Source of the DNA: Candidatus Melainabacteria bacterium
GTDB lineage: Bacteria; Cyanobacteriota; Vampirovibrionia; 2-02-FULL-35-15
Length of the DNA: 64,000 nt
Direction: 5' to 3'
NCBI GenBank assembly: GCA_023250155.1
Contig: JAHFBG010000004.1
Span: 62,001-126,000 of the forward strand
Part shown: piece after piece, positions 53,113 through 62,916 of the stretch
How positions within the stretch are numbered: position 1 is the stretch's first letter
Layout of the letters: every line of letters begins with the position of its first letter
Made by a program: the position numbers and the translations under genes
Notes under the pieces: generated by a model
Told to the model about the DNA's origin: nothing
Seen by the model: only the letters and a program-made list of their open reading frames with translations
Databases searched by the model: none

Positions 53113-54966
53113 TTATTTTTTCTTTTTCTTAGAATCTTCTTTTTTTACTAACTCCATCATTTTAGTTAGAATTTCAGTTTCTTGGTCTTTACCTTTACAA
53201 TCTTTTAATAGCTCAGTATAAGATTTCATTTTTTGCTTATTGTTTATCCACCAATTTATCCATTCTTTTGCTTCATGTAGAATTAAATCCTTATTTTTAA
53301 GTAGTGACTGATTGTCAGTTTCTATTCTCCATGCAATATCTGAAATTAAAGACATAATGTTTTTGTACTCATTAAACTCTAGTATTAATTGGTTTATGAC
53401 ATCTTGTGGTGATAGTGAGTCTTCTATTTTTATATTATCTATAAAATCGTTGATTAACTTATTTTTTTCATCTACAAATTCTATGTTGATTAATTCTTGT
53501 TTCATACTTTGTGAATGTGGAAATGAACTGACATAGAGAGTGAGGAGTTCAAGTTCTGCATGCTTAAATCTTTCTGTTGAGTGCATTTTGTAATTTTCGG
53601 AAACTGTATCAGTATCTTGTATTCTTGATTTCTTATATCTTTTTCCGGCGTAAAGTAATTTATTTTTGGCTTTTATATTTAACAATTCCTCATCAATGTT
53701 TAAATTATGAGATGTATGTTTTATAGATTCCTTTTGTTCAAGAGGATCTTTTATTGCTGTAATTACTTCAATGATTTGATTAAAGATCTCGTTTTTATCA
53801 ATGTCATTAGTCTTGCTGAGGTAGTTATTACCTAACTCTTTAAGGATAAAGTTATTTAATTTTTCAGCATCCTCAAATCTTCTTCTTAATTTGTCAGGGG
53901 TTTCTATTTTTAAGGACTCATCTAAATCTTTACTCGGTAACGAAGAAACTACTCTAAAATCACAAGACAAGTTGTGAGAAGGTTCTCTAAAAATATTAGA
54001 AATATTAAGGACAGCTTTTTTTCCTGCAAGATCTGTGTCTAGGCAAAGATAAACTTTTTTTGAGTTTGTATATTTAGTCAATAGTCTGATTTGAGTTACG
54101 CTTAATGCTGTTCCTAAAGTAGCAACAGTATTTATTAAGCCATATTGGTGAGCAGTAATAACATCTAAATAGCCTTCTGTTAAAACTACACTATCAAGTT
54201 TTCTAATTTCATCTTTAGCAAAGTTCAATCCGTATAATAGGTTTCCTTTATTGAAGACTAAAGTTTCTGGTGAGTTAATGTATTTTGCTTCGTCGGTATT
54301 GTCTAACAATCTTCTTCCACCAAATCCTACAATATTATTGCTTTCATTAAAGATTGGAAACATTATTCGATTTCTAAATCTATCGTAGAATCCATTTTGA
54401 TTTTCCTTAGATGCAAATAGTCCTGAAGCAATGATTAGCTCATTTGTATAATTTTTTTCTTTTATAAAATAATCTAATAAACCATCCCATTTGTTTGGAG
54501 CATATCCAAGCTCATATTTTTTTATAGTGTCTAAAGTAATATTTCTTTTTTCTGTTAAATAACTAAAAGCTTCACTGTAATCAAATAAACTTTTCTTAAA
54601 AAATTCTAAAGCAACCTTGTTCAATTCATACAGTTGATTCTTGATTTTATTTTCTGTTGAATCCTCATCTTCATATTCGATTTTTAACCCATATTTTGTA
54701 GCTAATTCAGGAATTGCATCTGCCCATTTTAGTTTTTTTATTGAAGAGTAAAAAGTAATTAGATCTCCACCAGTTCCACAAACAAAACATTTAAATATCC
54801 CTTTTTGGGGACTTATATGCATAGATGGATGATGGTCATTATGAAATGGACAGAGTGCAACAAAATTTTTCCCTGCTCTTTTTATTGAAATAAACTCAGC
54901 AATTAGTTCTTGAATGGGTATTTGGGTTTTTATTTGTGAGACTAATTCCTGGAAATTTTTAATCAT
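53113..54966 (-). CDS. dnaG: DNA primase
   Basis: 617 residues; makes RNA primers for replication. Zinc-finger domain (CPFHNDHHPSM...FKCFVCGTGGD, CHCC type, residues 39-66), catalytic core with YINSPETLVFNKGNLLYG, TOPRIM glutamate in VVLTEGYLDVI and acidic LCLDTDLAGKKA, and a C-terminal helicase-binding region ending in KKEDSKKKKK. TAAGAT is 6 nt before the ATG without a Shine-Dalgarno. Confidence 0.97.
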   Translation of the reverse strand: MIKNFQELVSQIKTQIPIQELIAEFISIKRAGKNFVALCPFHNDHHPSMHISPQKGIFKCFVCGTGGDLITFYSSIKKLKWADAIPELATKYGLKIEYEDEDSTENKIKNQLYELNKVALEFFKKSLFDYSEAFSYLTEKRNITLDTIKKYELGYAPNKWDGLLDYFIKEKNYTNELIIASGLFASKENQNGFYDRFRNRIMFPIFNESNNIVGFGGRRLLDNTDEAKYINSPETLVFNKGNLLYGLNFAKDEIRKLDSVVLTEGYLDVITAHQYGLINTVATLGTALSVTQIRLLTKYTNSKKVYLCLDTDLAGKKAVLNISNIFREPSHNLSCDFRVVSSLPSKDLDESLKIETPDKLRRRFEDAEKLNNFILKELGNNYLSKTNDIDKNEIFNQIIEVITAIKDPLEQKESIKHTSHNLNIDEELLNIKAKNKLLYAGKRYKKSRIQDTDTVSENYKMHSTERFKHAELELLTLYVSSFPHSQSMKQELINIEFVDEKNKLINDFIDNIKIEDSLSPQDVINQLILEFNEYKNIMSLISDIAWRIETDNQSLLKNKDLILHEAKEWINWWINNKQKMKSYTELLKDCKGKDQETEILTKMMELVKKEDSKKKKK

Positions 54967-54975
54967 AGGGCTATC

Positions 54976-56010
54976 TTATGGTATTTGCCCCAGACTATCA
55001 AGTCCTAAATTTTCATTAAAAGATAAAACTATATTCATATTTTGAATAGCTTGACCAGATGCGCCCTTAACCATATTGTCAATGGCACTTGCGACTATTA
55101 ACCTTTTAGTTCTTATGTCTATTAAGGGCAATAAATGACAAAAATTTGTATATCTTACATTTTTAATATTTGGATATACATCTTCCTTAAGCACCTTAAC
55201 AAAATACTCATCTTTATAAAACTCACTATAGATCTTATGAATTTCATCTTGTTTTAAGCTATTGCAATCGGGAGTTAAATTTGCATATATAGTTGAGAGA
55301 ATACCTCTATTAATAGGTAAAAGATGTGGTGAAAATAAAACATTAATTTTTTTATTGAGGATCTTGAATAACTCATTCTCTATTTCAGGAATATGTCTAT
55401 GTTTACCTGCAAGATTATAAGGAGAAAAAGATTCATTGACTTCACAAAAATGTAGTTCTTGTTTTATTTGTCTACCAGCACCACTTACCCCTGATTTTGA
55501 ATCAATAATTATAGAGTCAGGATCAATTATATTGTTTTTTAATACTGGTGCTAGAGCTAAGAGAATAGAAGTAGGATAACATCCAGGATTAGAAACTATT
55601 TGTGCTGATTTGATTTCTTCTCTATGTAATTCTGGAAGTCCATAAACTACATTTAATTTATGTTTTTTATTGAATGAAAGGGTTTCTTCTAATCTTAAAT
55701 CAGCGCTTAAATCTATAACTTTTATATTATTATTTTTATCAAGTAATTTAGGTAAGAAATCTTTAGAAAAACCATTTGGCGTAGCAAAAAAAACCACATC
55801 ACAACTTTGAGCAATTAGTCCTACATCTATAGGTTTACATTTTTCTTTAAAAGTATCATAAAACATGGGGTGTACTTCAAAATAATTTTTATTTGAATGT
55901 TGTTCAGATGATAAATAAGAGATTTCTATATCTGGGTGATTGATCAGTAATCTGGTAAGAACAACACCTGTATAACCTGTTGCTCCAATAATGCCAACCT
56001 TAGTTTTCAT
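54976..56010 (-). CDS. argC: N-acetyl-gamma-glutamyl-phosphate reductase
   Basis: 344 residues from the ATG at 56010; arginine synthesis step 3. NADP-binding GIIGATGYTGVVLTRLL at the N-terminus and the active-site Cys in VSNPGCYPTSILLAL. I prefer 56010 to the upstream ATG at 56034 because the domain starts at once and TATACT (56018-56023) lies exactly 7 nt before it. It ends 9 nt before dnaG on the same strand. Confidence 0.95.
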   Translation of the reverse strand: MKTKVGIIGATGYTGVVLTRLLINHPDIEISYLSSEQHSNKNYFEVHPMFYDTFKEKCKPIDVGLIAQSCDVVFFATPNGFSKDFLPKLLDKNNNIKVIDLSADLRLEETLSFNKKHKLNVVYGLPELHREEIKSAQIVSNPGCYPTSILLALAPVLKNNIIDPDSIIIDSKSGVSGAGRQIKQELHFCEVNESFSPYNLAGKHRHIPEIENELFKILNKKINVLFSPHLLPINRGILSTIYANLTPDCNSLKQDEIHKIYSEFYKDEYFVKVLKEDVYPNIKNVRYTNFCHLLPLIDIRTKRLIVASAIDNMVKGASGQAIQNMNIVLSFNENLGLDSLGQIP

Positions 56011-56113
56011 TGCTTTTAGTATACAGTATGTCAAAGAAGTTAGAGTAAGTTATCTCAAGGCTAACCACTTTTATAAGAAAAATAAATGAGTTACTAGTAA
56101 AATATTATGTTGA

Positions 56114-56884
56114 ATGAACTATAAAGATTGTTATCTGAGTGAAATATATTCTGCTATTCAAGGGGAAGGACCTTTGGTTGGAGTAAGACAACTTTTTATA
56201 AGGCTTAGTGTTTGTGACTTACGATGTAAGTGGTGTGATACACCTGATAGCTTAATAAGATCTGAGTTTTGTAATATTGAAAATACTTCAGGACAGAGAG
56301 ATTTTTATAAAATCCCCAATCCTATTAATTTCACTCAAGTTGTTGACTTAATAGAAAAACTAAATGTTATTGAGCATCACAGCATATCATTCACTGGTGG
56401 AGAACCATTATTACAAGTAGACTTTCTACAATACTGTCTTCCAAAAATAAAAGAAAGAATAAAAACGAAAATTTATCTTGAGTCTGGTGGACATAGACCC
56501 AATGAGCTAAAAAAAATAATAGATTTTATTGATTATATTTCTATGGATTTTAAGCTTCCAAGCTCAGCAGATACTGGGTTTTTATGGGATAAACACAAAG
56601 AGTTTTTAGAAATCTCATTAAATGCAAATAAAAATACCTGGATAAAGATTGTTCTTACTAAAGAGACTACTTTTGAAGAACTCGTGAAATCAATTGAAAT
56701 TGTAAAAGCTTTAAATACTAATTATAAGAACAATGTAGAAATATTTCTTCAACCAGTAACTAAAATCAATGGAATAGCTCCACCCGAAGAAATCTCTTTA
56801 CTAAATATTCAGTCAGAACTATTGAAAATTTATCCACATATTAGAGTCATTCCACAAGTCCATAAATTAATAGATCAAATGTAA
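56114..56884 (+). CDS. queE: 7-carboxy-7-deazaguanine synthase (QueE)
   Basis: 256 residues; radical SAM ring contraction forming CDG in queuosine synthesis. EIYSAIQGEGPLVGVRQLFIR at the start and the cluster motif CDLRCKWCDT (Cys-x3-Cys-x2-Cys), with FTGGEPLLQ for SAM binding. Longer than the smallest QueE because of an insert after the cluster (SEFCNIENTSGQRDFYK). queF lies at 47.7 kb; queC and queD are not seen. Confidence 0.93.
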   Translation: MNYKDCYLSEIYSAIQGEGPLVGVRQLFIRLSVCDLRCKWCDTPDSLIRSEFCNIENTSGQRDFYKIPNPINFTQVVDLIEKLNVIEHHSISFTGGEPLLQVDFLQYCLPKIKERIKTKIYLESGGHRPNELKKIIDFIDYISMDFKLPSSADTGFLWDKHKEFLEISLNANKNTWIKIVLTKETTFEELVKSIEIVKALNTNYKNNVEIFLQPVTKINGIAPPEEISLLNIQSELLKIYPHIRVIPQVHKLIDQM

Positions 56885-56894
56885 TATCATTTTT

Positions 56895-56926
56895 ACGTAG
56901 GGAATAGTCGCGACTATTCCCTACGT
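56895..56926. repeat. Perfect 32-bp palindrome at a convergent junction
   Basis: ACGTAGGGAATAGTCG followed by its exact reverse complement, between the ends of queE and the pseudopilin gene. It can form a long hairpin on either strand and may act as a bidirectional terminator; the centre TCGCGA differs from the GTTGCATGCAAC type elsewhere. Confidence 0.92.
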
Positions 56927-56932
56927 GGGTTG

Positions 56933-57841
56933 TTAGTTTCGCGGAGTTACGACAATTTCAAACTCACTTTTTGCTGCCATTAGCCCAAGAAATAGTGTTG
57001 GTTGATCAATAATGATTTTTATTTTTACAGGTTTATCTTTTTTGTAGTCCTGTCCTAAAAAAATATTTGTATCTGTTGATGAAAAAGGTTCAGTTAAAGA
57101 GCTGGCAGCAAAATTTCCACTGATAGGAATATTTCGTGATGCTTCTTTTAATAAGGCAAAATGATCTAAGAGCAGTCCATTTGTATTTGATGCAGTTTTT
57201 GTAGGTGAAACTGTTTGACCTTGTGCATTGTTTACTTCATTGGAGCCAGACATCGTAGCCAATGAAGCTATATATTCTTCATCCTCTGGTAGTCTAGATT
57301 TGCGTAGCTCAAGTATAGGCGGAAAAAAAGGCCAAGCTTTACTTTGATCTTCAGTATAAACTTTACTTTGATTTAAAAACTTAATGTATTTTAAAGTAAG
57401 GTATTTTTCTTTCTCAGATAGTTTCTTTCTTTTTGTTAAGTTGTTTTGATACTCTAAAGGATTTTCTTTAGGTTTAGCAAAATAGTATAAAACATAGTTA
57501 TAACCGGTTACATCACCAGTACCTTTATTAGAAGTTGGTTTTGTAAAGTAAATATATGGGGTACCATCACTAGCATCATCAGGAAGAGGTACTCCAAATG
57601 AAGTACCCTTGCTAACAGCTAATCGTTCTTTGTTTGCTTCTCGTAGCTCATCTGATATGGTTTTTATTGCTAGTTTTGCTTTTACTTGGGATAATCCTCT
57701 TGAATAACTTTGATAAAATAATTTCCATCCTTGGTCTGAATAAGCATATAATAAGCCTGTGACTATTCCAAGGATAGCAATAACGGCCATCAGTTCTAAT
57801 AAACTGTAACCCTTGGGATTTCGAATTAATCTTCTATGCAT
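56933..57841 (-). CDS. Type II/IV pseudopilin-like protein
   Basis: 302 residues. A prepilin leader ends in KG, followed by YSLLELMAVIAILGIVTGLL: the methylation site and hydrophobic helix with Glu at +5 (GYSLLE). The rest is soluble and larger than typical major pilins, fitting a GspJ/PilW-like minor subunit. It needs a prepilin peptidase not seen here. With comEC it would be consistent with DNA uptake by a pilus. The first 6 nt overlap the divergent gene at 57836. Confidence 0.85.
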   Translation of the reverse strand: MHRRLIRNPKGYSLLELMAVIAILGIVTGLLYAYSDQGWKLFYQSYSRGLSQVKAKLAIKTISDELREANKERLAVSKGTSFGVPLPDDASDGTPYIYFTKPTSNKGTGDVTGYNYVLYYFAKPKENPLEYQNNLTKRKKLSEKEKYLTLKYIKFLNQSKVYTEDQSKAWPFFPPILELRKSRLPEDEEYIASLATMSGSNEVNNAQGQTVSPTKTASNTNGLLLDHFALLKEASRNIPISGNFAASSLTEPFSSTDTNIFLGQDYKKDKPVKIKIIIDQPTLFLGLMAAKSEFEIVVTPRN

Positions 57842-58429
57842 CTATTTTTTAAAGACCAAACTTACAGCAAGTTAAAAACTATTGTAGCTTTATTTGTTTA
57901 CATATTTTGTTTGACTTATACACAAAGTCATTCATGTGCCTTTGGAGAGGAACTAAAGCTACCAGATATACCGCCTCGCCCATCAATGAAAGAGTTATTG
58001 AAGTCGTTAAGTACAGATTTTGATAATCAAGAAAATAGTGCCAAGATAAAAACTTTAACAAGTAACCAAAAAGACAATAAATTAAAACCAAAGTTAAAAG
58101 CTTTTAGAGATATTTATACGAAAGAAAATAAATATGATATAGCTTCTGAAAAATTGTTAAATATATCTTCTAATAAGCTTTTCTCGTTATTGTTAGATAC
58201 TATAAAAACTTTTAATTTGTCGTTGACTGCATTTGATACTGTAAGTAATGAAATTGTTGTAACAGACAGGTCAAAAAATAAAATCATAATTCATATAACA
58301 AGCGTAGAAGAGAATAAAAGTAAAATAAATATTATTGGATATAGTTCAATTCTCTATCATGGAAAACAAAACTTAGAATACAATGTTAAAAGACTCTCTG
58401 GTGTTTTATCAAAATATGAAAAAAGCTAA
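57836..58429 (+). CDS. Exported orphan protein
   Basis: 197 residues. The hydrophobic segment at residues 14-32 (IVALFVYIFCLTYTQSHSCA) looks like a signal peptide, followed by a Pro-rich and Lys-rich part and a small C-terminal alpha/beta region (LSLTAFDTVSNEIVVTDRS). No family recognised. It overlaps coaE by 14 bp downstream and the pseudopilin start by 6 bp upstream, and may be a pilus or envelope accessory. Confidence 0.65.
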   Translation: MHLFFKDQTYSKLKTIVALFVYIFCLTYTQSHSCAFGEELKLPDIPPRPSMKELLKSLSTDFDNQENSAKIKTLTSNQKDNKLKPKLKAFRDIYTKENKYDIASEKLLNISSNKLFSLLLDTIKTFNLSLTAFDTVSNEIVVTDRSKNKIIIHITSVEENKSKINIIGYSSILYHGKQNLEYNVKRLSGVLSKYEKS

Positions 58430-59048
58430 CCTTACAGTTCAGCCAAATAAACCATATCTCATTGGAGTTACTGGAAATTTTGGTACTGGGAAGAGCACGA
58501 TTGGAAAAATACTAGAGTCGAAAGAAGTATATGTTATAGATACAGATGACATAGTAATGGATATTTTAAGATCAAAAAATAAAACTACTGACAAGATCAT
58601 AAAAGCATTTGGAGAATCATTTGTTAATAAATATTCTCTCGAAACTTTTTATATAAATAAAAAACTATTAGGAGAGTTGGTTTTTAAAAATCCACGAAAA
58701 CGAAAAAAGCTAGAAGTAATAATTCATCCTGAGGTTTTTAAACGACTTAAAAAAAACAGAAACTCTAAGAAAAAATATAAAGTTATAGCAGAACTTGTAC
58801 CTCTTCTATTTGAATGCAACTTGGGTAGCAATTATGATGAGACTTGGTGTGTTAAATGTAATAGGAAAACTCAGTTTAAAAGACTATTAAAAAAAGGAAT
58901 TTTACATAAAGATGCAGTTTTAAGAATTAAAACCCAAATGCCACAAGATAAAAAATCTAAACTAGCTGACTATGTTATAGATAATTCTGGAAGTATTAGT
59001 AGTACAAAGAAACAGGTTTATGCACGACTTAAACAGATGGCTCTATGA
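58416..59048 (+). CDS. coaE: Dephospho-CoA kinase
   Basis: About 210 residues; last step of CoA synthesis. P-loop GVTGNFGTGKSTIG, DTDDIVMDIL, and LIHPEV-like IIHPEVFKRL with LVPLLFECN. I take the ATG at 58416; an earlier ATG at 58383 gives 221 residues with a longer overlap. The 3' end overlaps the hpf 3' end by 20 bp (tail to tail). panC of the same pathway is at 18 kb. Confidence 0.92.
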   Translation: MKKANLTVQPNKPYLIGVTGNFGTGKSTIGKILESKEVYVIDTDDIVMDILRSKNKTTDKIIKAFGESFVNKYSLETFYINKKLLGELVFKNPRKRKKLEVIIHPEVFKRLKKNRNSKKKYKVIAELVPLLFECNLGSNYDETWCVKCNRKTQFKRLLKKGILHKDAVLRIKTQMPQDKKSKLADYVIDNSGSISSTKKQVYARLKQMAL

Positions 59049-59598
59049 GTCCATAGTCCCCATCTTTTCTAAGGTAGAGAGTGTTTATTTGTTTTGTGTC
59101 TGAATTTATAAAAACATAAAAACCATGCTCTATGAGATCCAGATGGAAGGTCGCTTCTTCTGGAGTCATTGGTTGAAGTTTAAATCGTTTTGATTTAATA
59201 ATTTTACCTTCATGACCTTCAAGTGTTGCTATTGGTGAAGTAAGTTCTACCATCTCGGCATTAATATGAGCTTTTTCCTTATGTTGGAAACTTCTATAAT
59301 GTTTTGATTTATATTTTTGTATTTGCCTATCAATCTTGTCTGCTACAAGATCTATGCTTGCATACATATCTTCACTAGCTTGCTCTGAACGAATGATTTT
59401 TCCATCAAGAAAAATGGTAACTTCAGTAATATTGCTTTCAGGAATACGAGGGTTTTTTAACACACTTAATTTAACTTTTACATCATGTCCTTTGATAACA
59501 CCTTCATAATGATTTTCTAGTTTGTGTAATTTTTCAGTAACATAATCTTTAAGTGCTTGAGTCAGATGAATATTTTTCCCTTCAATTACTATTTTCAT
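59029..59598 (-). CDS. hpf: Long-form ribosome hibernation promoting factor
   Basis: 189 residues: an N-terminal HPF/RaiA domain (IEGKNIHLTQALKDYVTEKL, residues 1-95) and a C-terminal dimerisation domain (MTPEEATFHLDLIEHGFYVF, residues 132-185). It dimerises 70S ribosomes to 100S in dark or stationary conditions; the cyanobacterial orthologue is LrtA. Upstream is a MITE-like element (59639-59802) that may influence its leader. Confidence 0.95.
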   Translation of the reverse strand: MKIVIEGKNIHLTQALKDYVTEKLHKLENHYEGVIKGHDVKVKLSVLKNPRIPESNITEVTIFLDGKIIRSEQASEDMYASIDLVADKIDRQIQKYKSKHYRSFQHKEKAHINAEMVELTSPIATLEGHEGKIIKSKRFKLQPMTPEEATFHLDLIEHGFYVFINSDTKQINTLYLRKDGDYGLIEPSV

Positions 59599-59638
59599 AT
59601 TTTTACTCCAATTTTTACCTTAGATTTACTCTTTTACT

Positions 59639-59802
59639 GTTACTGCCTACCTGGCATAATGTTTCTAAGCAAATGATTTACAAGGTAAGATTTTACCTGA
59701 TTTATTCAGTAAAATCTGTAAAGTGTTATGAATGACAAACCGGAAGCACTATGGAAAGCCGGTTTTGGGAGCACAGCGAAAAAACCGGCGGTAGATAGAA
59801 AA
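59639..59802 (+). mobile_element. MITE-like element, about 165-bp copy
   Basis: Begins GTTACTGCCTACC and ends GGCGGTAGATAGAAAA. Hairpin 1 (59689-59716) has GATTTTACC, loop TGATTTATTCA, GTAAAATC. Hairpin 2 pairs GCCGGTTTT (59758-59766) with AAAACCGGC (59781-59789). It aligns end to end with the 33.5-kb copy; differences in the stems are paired. The flanks show no clear duplication, so it is probably older. It fills the divergent hpf/pdxA gap. Confidence 0.82.
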
Positions 59803-59865
59803 AATGATAGATTATATCTTAGCAGAGAGAGACTTACTAGATCTTTGAGGTAGCTATAAAATAAC

Positions 59866-60789
59866 ATGAAAAAAGAAGTCTTTATAGGTTTAACATATGG
59901 AGATCCAGCAGGAATTGGCCCAGAAATACTTTTAGAAACCCTAAAAAAGTGGAAATTTAAAAGCAAACCAATAATAATTGGGCTTAAAGAAATTGTTTTT
60001 ACGACAAATAAAAAAAGATTAAAAGATAAAAACTTAAAGCTTTTATCGGTGCCATCAAAACATACAGGACTACACTCATTCTTATGCTTGAAAGAAGCAG
60101 CTTCTATGGCTAAACAAAAAAAAATTGCAGCGCTTGTAACAGGACCAGTTTCTAAACAACTCATCAACAATGCAGGAATTAAATTTAAGGGACAAACAGA
60201 GGTTCTTGCTAAGTTTTGTAATATAAAACCAGAAAATGTAATTATGTTGTTTATAGCAGGGGATCTTAAAATAGCTTTATTTACAAGGCATATACCATTA
60301 AAAGATGTTTCCTCTAAACTAACAAAACATCAGTTAATAAATTTTATTTCTTTACTAAATAAAGAACTGAAAAAATGGTTTCATATAAAAAATCCTAAAA
60401 TTGCTCTTTTAGGATTAAATCCTCATGCGGGTGAGACTAAACAACTTGGTACAGAAGAGAAAAGAATTATTATTCCGATCATAAACAAATTTAAAAAAGA
60501 AGGTATTAAGATATTTGGACCTTTGTCACCAGATGGAACATTAGCAAAAGCAGGACAGTACTACTTGAACAATAAAAAACAAGAATATGATGTATATATT
60601 TCTATGTATCATGATCAGGCACTTCCTATGTTTAAAGCAGTAGCTGGCATGGAAGGAGTTAATGTTACGCTTGGTCTACCTTTTTTAAGAGTATCGGTAG
60701 ATCATGGTACTGCTTTTGATATTGCAGGGAAGAATATAGCTTCAAATGAGAGCTTGGTTAGTGCTGTTAAATTGGTTGATAATCTCTAG
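59866..60789 (+). CDS. pdxA: 4-hydroxythreonine-4-phosphate dehydrogenase
   Basis: 307 residues; PLP synthesis by the deoxyxylulose pathway. [14 protein letters not shown] at the start, [20 protein letters not shown], and the metal/substrate site [10 protein letters not shown] with [18 protein letters not shown] is 5 nt before the ATG with no Shine-Dalgarno. It converges with folE, the stops overlapping by 4 bp. Confidence 0.96.
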   Translation: MKKEVFIGLTYGDPAGIGPEILLETLKKWKFKSKPIIIGLKEIVFTTNKKRLKDKNLKLLSVPSKHTGLHSFLCLKEAASMAKQKKIAALVTGPVSKQLINNAGIKFKGQTEVLAKFCNIKPENVIMLFIAGDLKIALFTRHIPLKDVSSKLTKHQLINFISLLNKELKKWFHIKNPKIALLGLNPHAGETKQLGTEEKRIIIPIINKFKKEGIKIFGPLSPDGTLAKAGQYYLNNKKQEYDVYISMYHDQALPMFKAVAGMEGVNVTLGLPFLRVSVDHGTAFDIAGKNIASNESLVSAVKLVDNL

Positions 60790-61400
60790 GTTCTAATGAG
60801 CGACAATACTTCAGCTCTAGTGGCTTGATTTGTTTGGAAAATTCCTTTTAAGACTGATGTTACTGTTTTACTACCTGGTTTTTTTATACCACGCATGGAC
60901 ATACACATATGTTCTGCTTCCAGGACTACAGCAACACCTAATGGATTTAGTTTTTCTAAAATTGCATTTGCTATTTGTGTAGTCATTCTCTCTTGTATTT
61001 GAGGGCGTTTTGATGCACATTCAACGACACGTGCTATTTTGCTGAGTCCTGTAATTAACCCATTTTGTGGAAGGTAAGCTACATGTGCAATGCCATGAAA
61101 TGGAAGTAAATGATGTTCGCATACACTATAAAATGAAATATCTCTAACTAAAATAACTTCATCATGGTCTTCTGTATAAGTAATTGTAATTTCATCTTTT
61201 GGATCTTTGTTTATACCAGAAAAGATTTCTAAATACATTCTTGCTACACGGCTTGGTGTCAGCAATAATCCTGACCTTTCATAATCCTCGCCAACTGCTG
61301 AAAGAATCTCGCGAATAGCATTTTCAATTTTTTCTTTTCTAGAATCTTGATCATTTTTAATAACATTTATAATGTTATTTTCTTGTATTTTTTCAGTCAT
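60786..61400 (-). CDS. folE: GTP cyclohydrolase I
   Basis: 204 residues; first step of tetrahydrofolate synthesis. [20 protein letters not shown] carries the zinc ligands Cys and His, with [20 protein letters not shown] and the late zinc Cys in [20 protein letters not shown] lies 8 nt before the ATG. folK at 44.5 kb is in the same pathway. Confidence 0.97.
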   Translation of the reverse strand: MTEKIQENNIINVIKNDQDSRKEKIENAIREILSAVGEDYERSGLLLTPSRVARMYLEIFSGINKDPKDEITITYTEDHDEVILVRDISFYSVCEHHLLPFHGIAHVAYLPQNGLITGLSKIARVVECASKRPQIQERMTTQIANAILEKLNPLGVAVVLEAEHMCMSMRGIKKPGSKTVTSVLKGIFQTNQATRAEVLSLIRT

Positions 61401-61548
61401 TTGTATTCCTCAATATAGTTTAAAGATAGATTTTATCATTATCAAATGGCAATTATTATCTTGTTTGGAAAATTAAGGTTAATTTAACTATTAATGAGAT
61501 AAAATAATGCGAACAGGGTAAAATGGTACAAAAGTCAACGATATCCCT

Positions 61549-62085
61549 ATGCAAAGAGTTTTATCAGTATTAGTAGAAAATGAATCTGGAGTCTTAACCA
61601 GAATAGCTGGTCTATTCTCAAGACGTGGGTTTAATATAGAGTCATTAACGGTGGGCCCTACTGAAAACCCTGCATATGCAAGAATTACAATAACAGTTAA
61701 TGCAAACAATGTTGCAATTGAACAAATAACAAAACAACTTCATAAGCTTATAAATGTTATTAGAATAACGGATCTTACTGAAAGCAGTTTTGTAGATAGA
61801 GAGTTAGCCTTGATTAAAGTCGCATCAAATCCAAGCTCTCGTGCAGAAATAATTCAAATAGCTGACTTGTTTAGAGGACATATTGTAGATGTGGCTGAAG
61901 ATATTTTAATAATTGAGGTTACAGGTGATCAGGGGAAGATAAATGCAATTGTTCACCTTTTAAACAAATTTGGTATTAAAGAAATTGCAAGGACAGGTAG
62001 AGTGGCTTTATCCCGAGGAGTAAAGCTAGACCAAACACAGGTAGTTACTCAGAGGGTTCCATTTAGGATGGTGACTTCTAGTTAA
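61549..62085 (+). CDS. ilvH: Acetolactate synthase small (regulatory) subunit
   Basis: 178 residues: an ACT domain (LSVLVENESGVLTRIAGLFS, GFNIESLTVGPTE) and the C-terminal ALS small-subunit domain. It activates IlvB and gives valine feedback control. The catalytic subunit gene is not adjacent, which differs from the usual ilvBH operon. No Shine-Dalgarno is visible before the ATG, which is fixed by the family N-terminus. Confidence 0.95.
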   Translation: MQRVLSVLVENESGVLTRIAGLFSRRGFNIESLTVGPTENPAYARITITVNANNVAIEQITKQLHKLINVIRITDLTESSFVDRELALIKVASNPSSRAEIIQIADLFRGHIVDVAEDILIIEVTGDQGKINAIVHLLNKFGIKEIARTGRVALSRGVKLDQTQVVTQRVPFRMVTSS

Positions 62086-62243
62086 GAATTAGTTAATAGT
62101 GTTTAGCTAGGCGCTAAATCCTGGGGATAGTTCTAAAACAGCATAATAAGGATTAAGCTTTAACCTTCTTATAACTAAGCCATGGTTTATTAACACTATC
62201 TGGTATTGTGCCATGGTTTATTTATTTAAATTAGGAGAATAAA

Positions 62244-62906
62244 ATGACAGATGTATTAACGGTGCAAGGGGTAGAAAAAGCAAGAACTATATCGGAGATA
62301 GAAAGCACCAGTAATTTTTTAAATAAAGATAGTGATTCAAGCAAAAGAATTGCAAATGAGCTTTTAAAAGAAAGTGAAAACTATTCTAACGACTCAAAGG
62401 AAAAGGCTAGCCAAGCAAGAGAATACTTACATGCTGCAGATGCCTTTGATGCAATGGCTACAGCGGTTAGACATAAAGCAAATAAATTAAAAAACAATGA
62501 ACTAGGTAATAATAAAGATCCAATTGAAGAAGTTAAAGCTGCAATGGAAGTGCCAGGGCAAGTTTTAGAATTTCCTATACCAAAAAATGCAACCCCTGAA
62601 GAGTTAGATTCTTTAGCAGATGCACTTGAAAATAAAGCAAAAGAAAACAGAAGAAAAGCAGATGAATTGCTTAAGCAATCAGAAGATTCTGCAAGACTAG
62701 CAAAACAATTAGAAGAACAAATAAGCAAATTATCTAAAAAAGGGATTGGTCTTTCAGACTTAGATGCAAAACTAGCCAGTGGTCATAGTGAAGGGTTAAA
62801 CCTAGTATATAAGAAGCTTGGTATAAATCGTTTAGATAATGAATATAAAGACCAAATAGCAGCAAGTCAAGGACAGGCTCAAAGAGCACGGGAGCTGAGT
62901 AAATAG
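62244..62906 (+). CDS. Orphan coiled-coil protein
   Basis: 220 residues, almost wholly charged helix, with Ala/Lys/Glu heptads (ADALENKAKENRRKADELLK, EDSARLAKQLEEQISKLSKK). No signal peptide and no known family. AGGAG lies 7 nt before the ATG. Eleven nt downstream begins another small orphan, so the two form a probable operon. The two halves contain similar Ser/Asn/Ala helical segments that may be an internal duplication. Confidence 0.75.
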   Translation: MTDVLTVQGVEKARTISEIESTSNFLNKDSDSSKRIANELLKESENYSNDSKEKASQAREYLHAADAFDAMATAVRHKANKLKNNELGNNKDPIEEVKAAMEVPGQVLEFPIPKNATPEELDSLADALENKAKENRRKADELLKQSEDSARLAKQLEEQISKLSKKGIGLSDLDAKLASGHSEGLNLVYKKLGINRLDNEYKDQIAASQGQAQRARELSK

Positions 62907-62916
62907 TAGAGGAAAA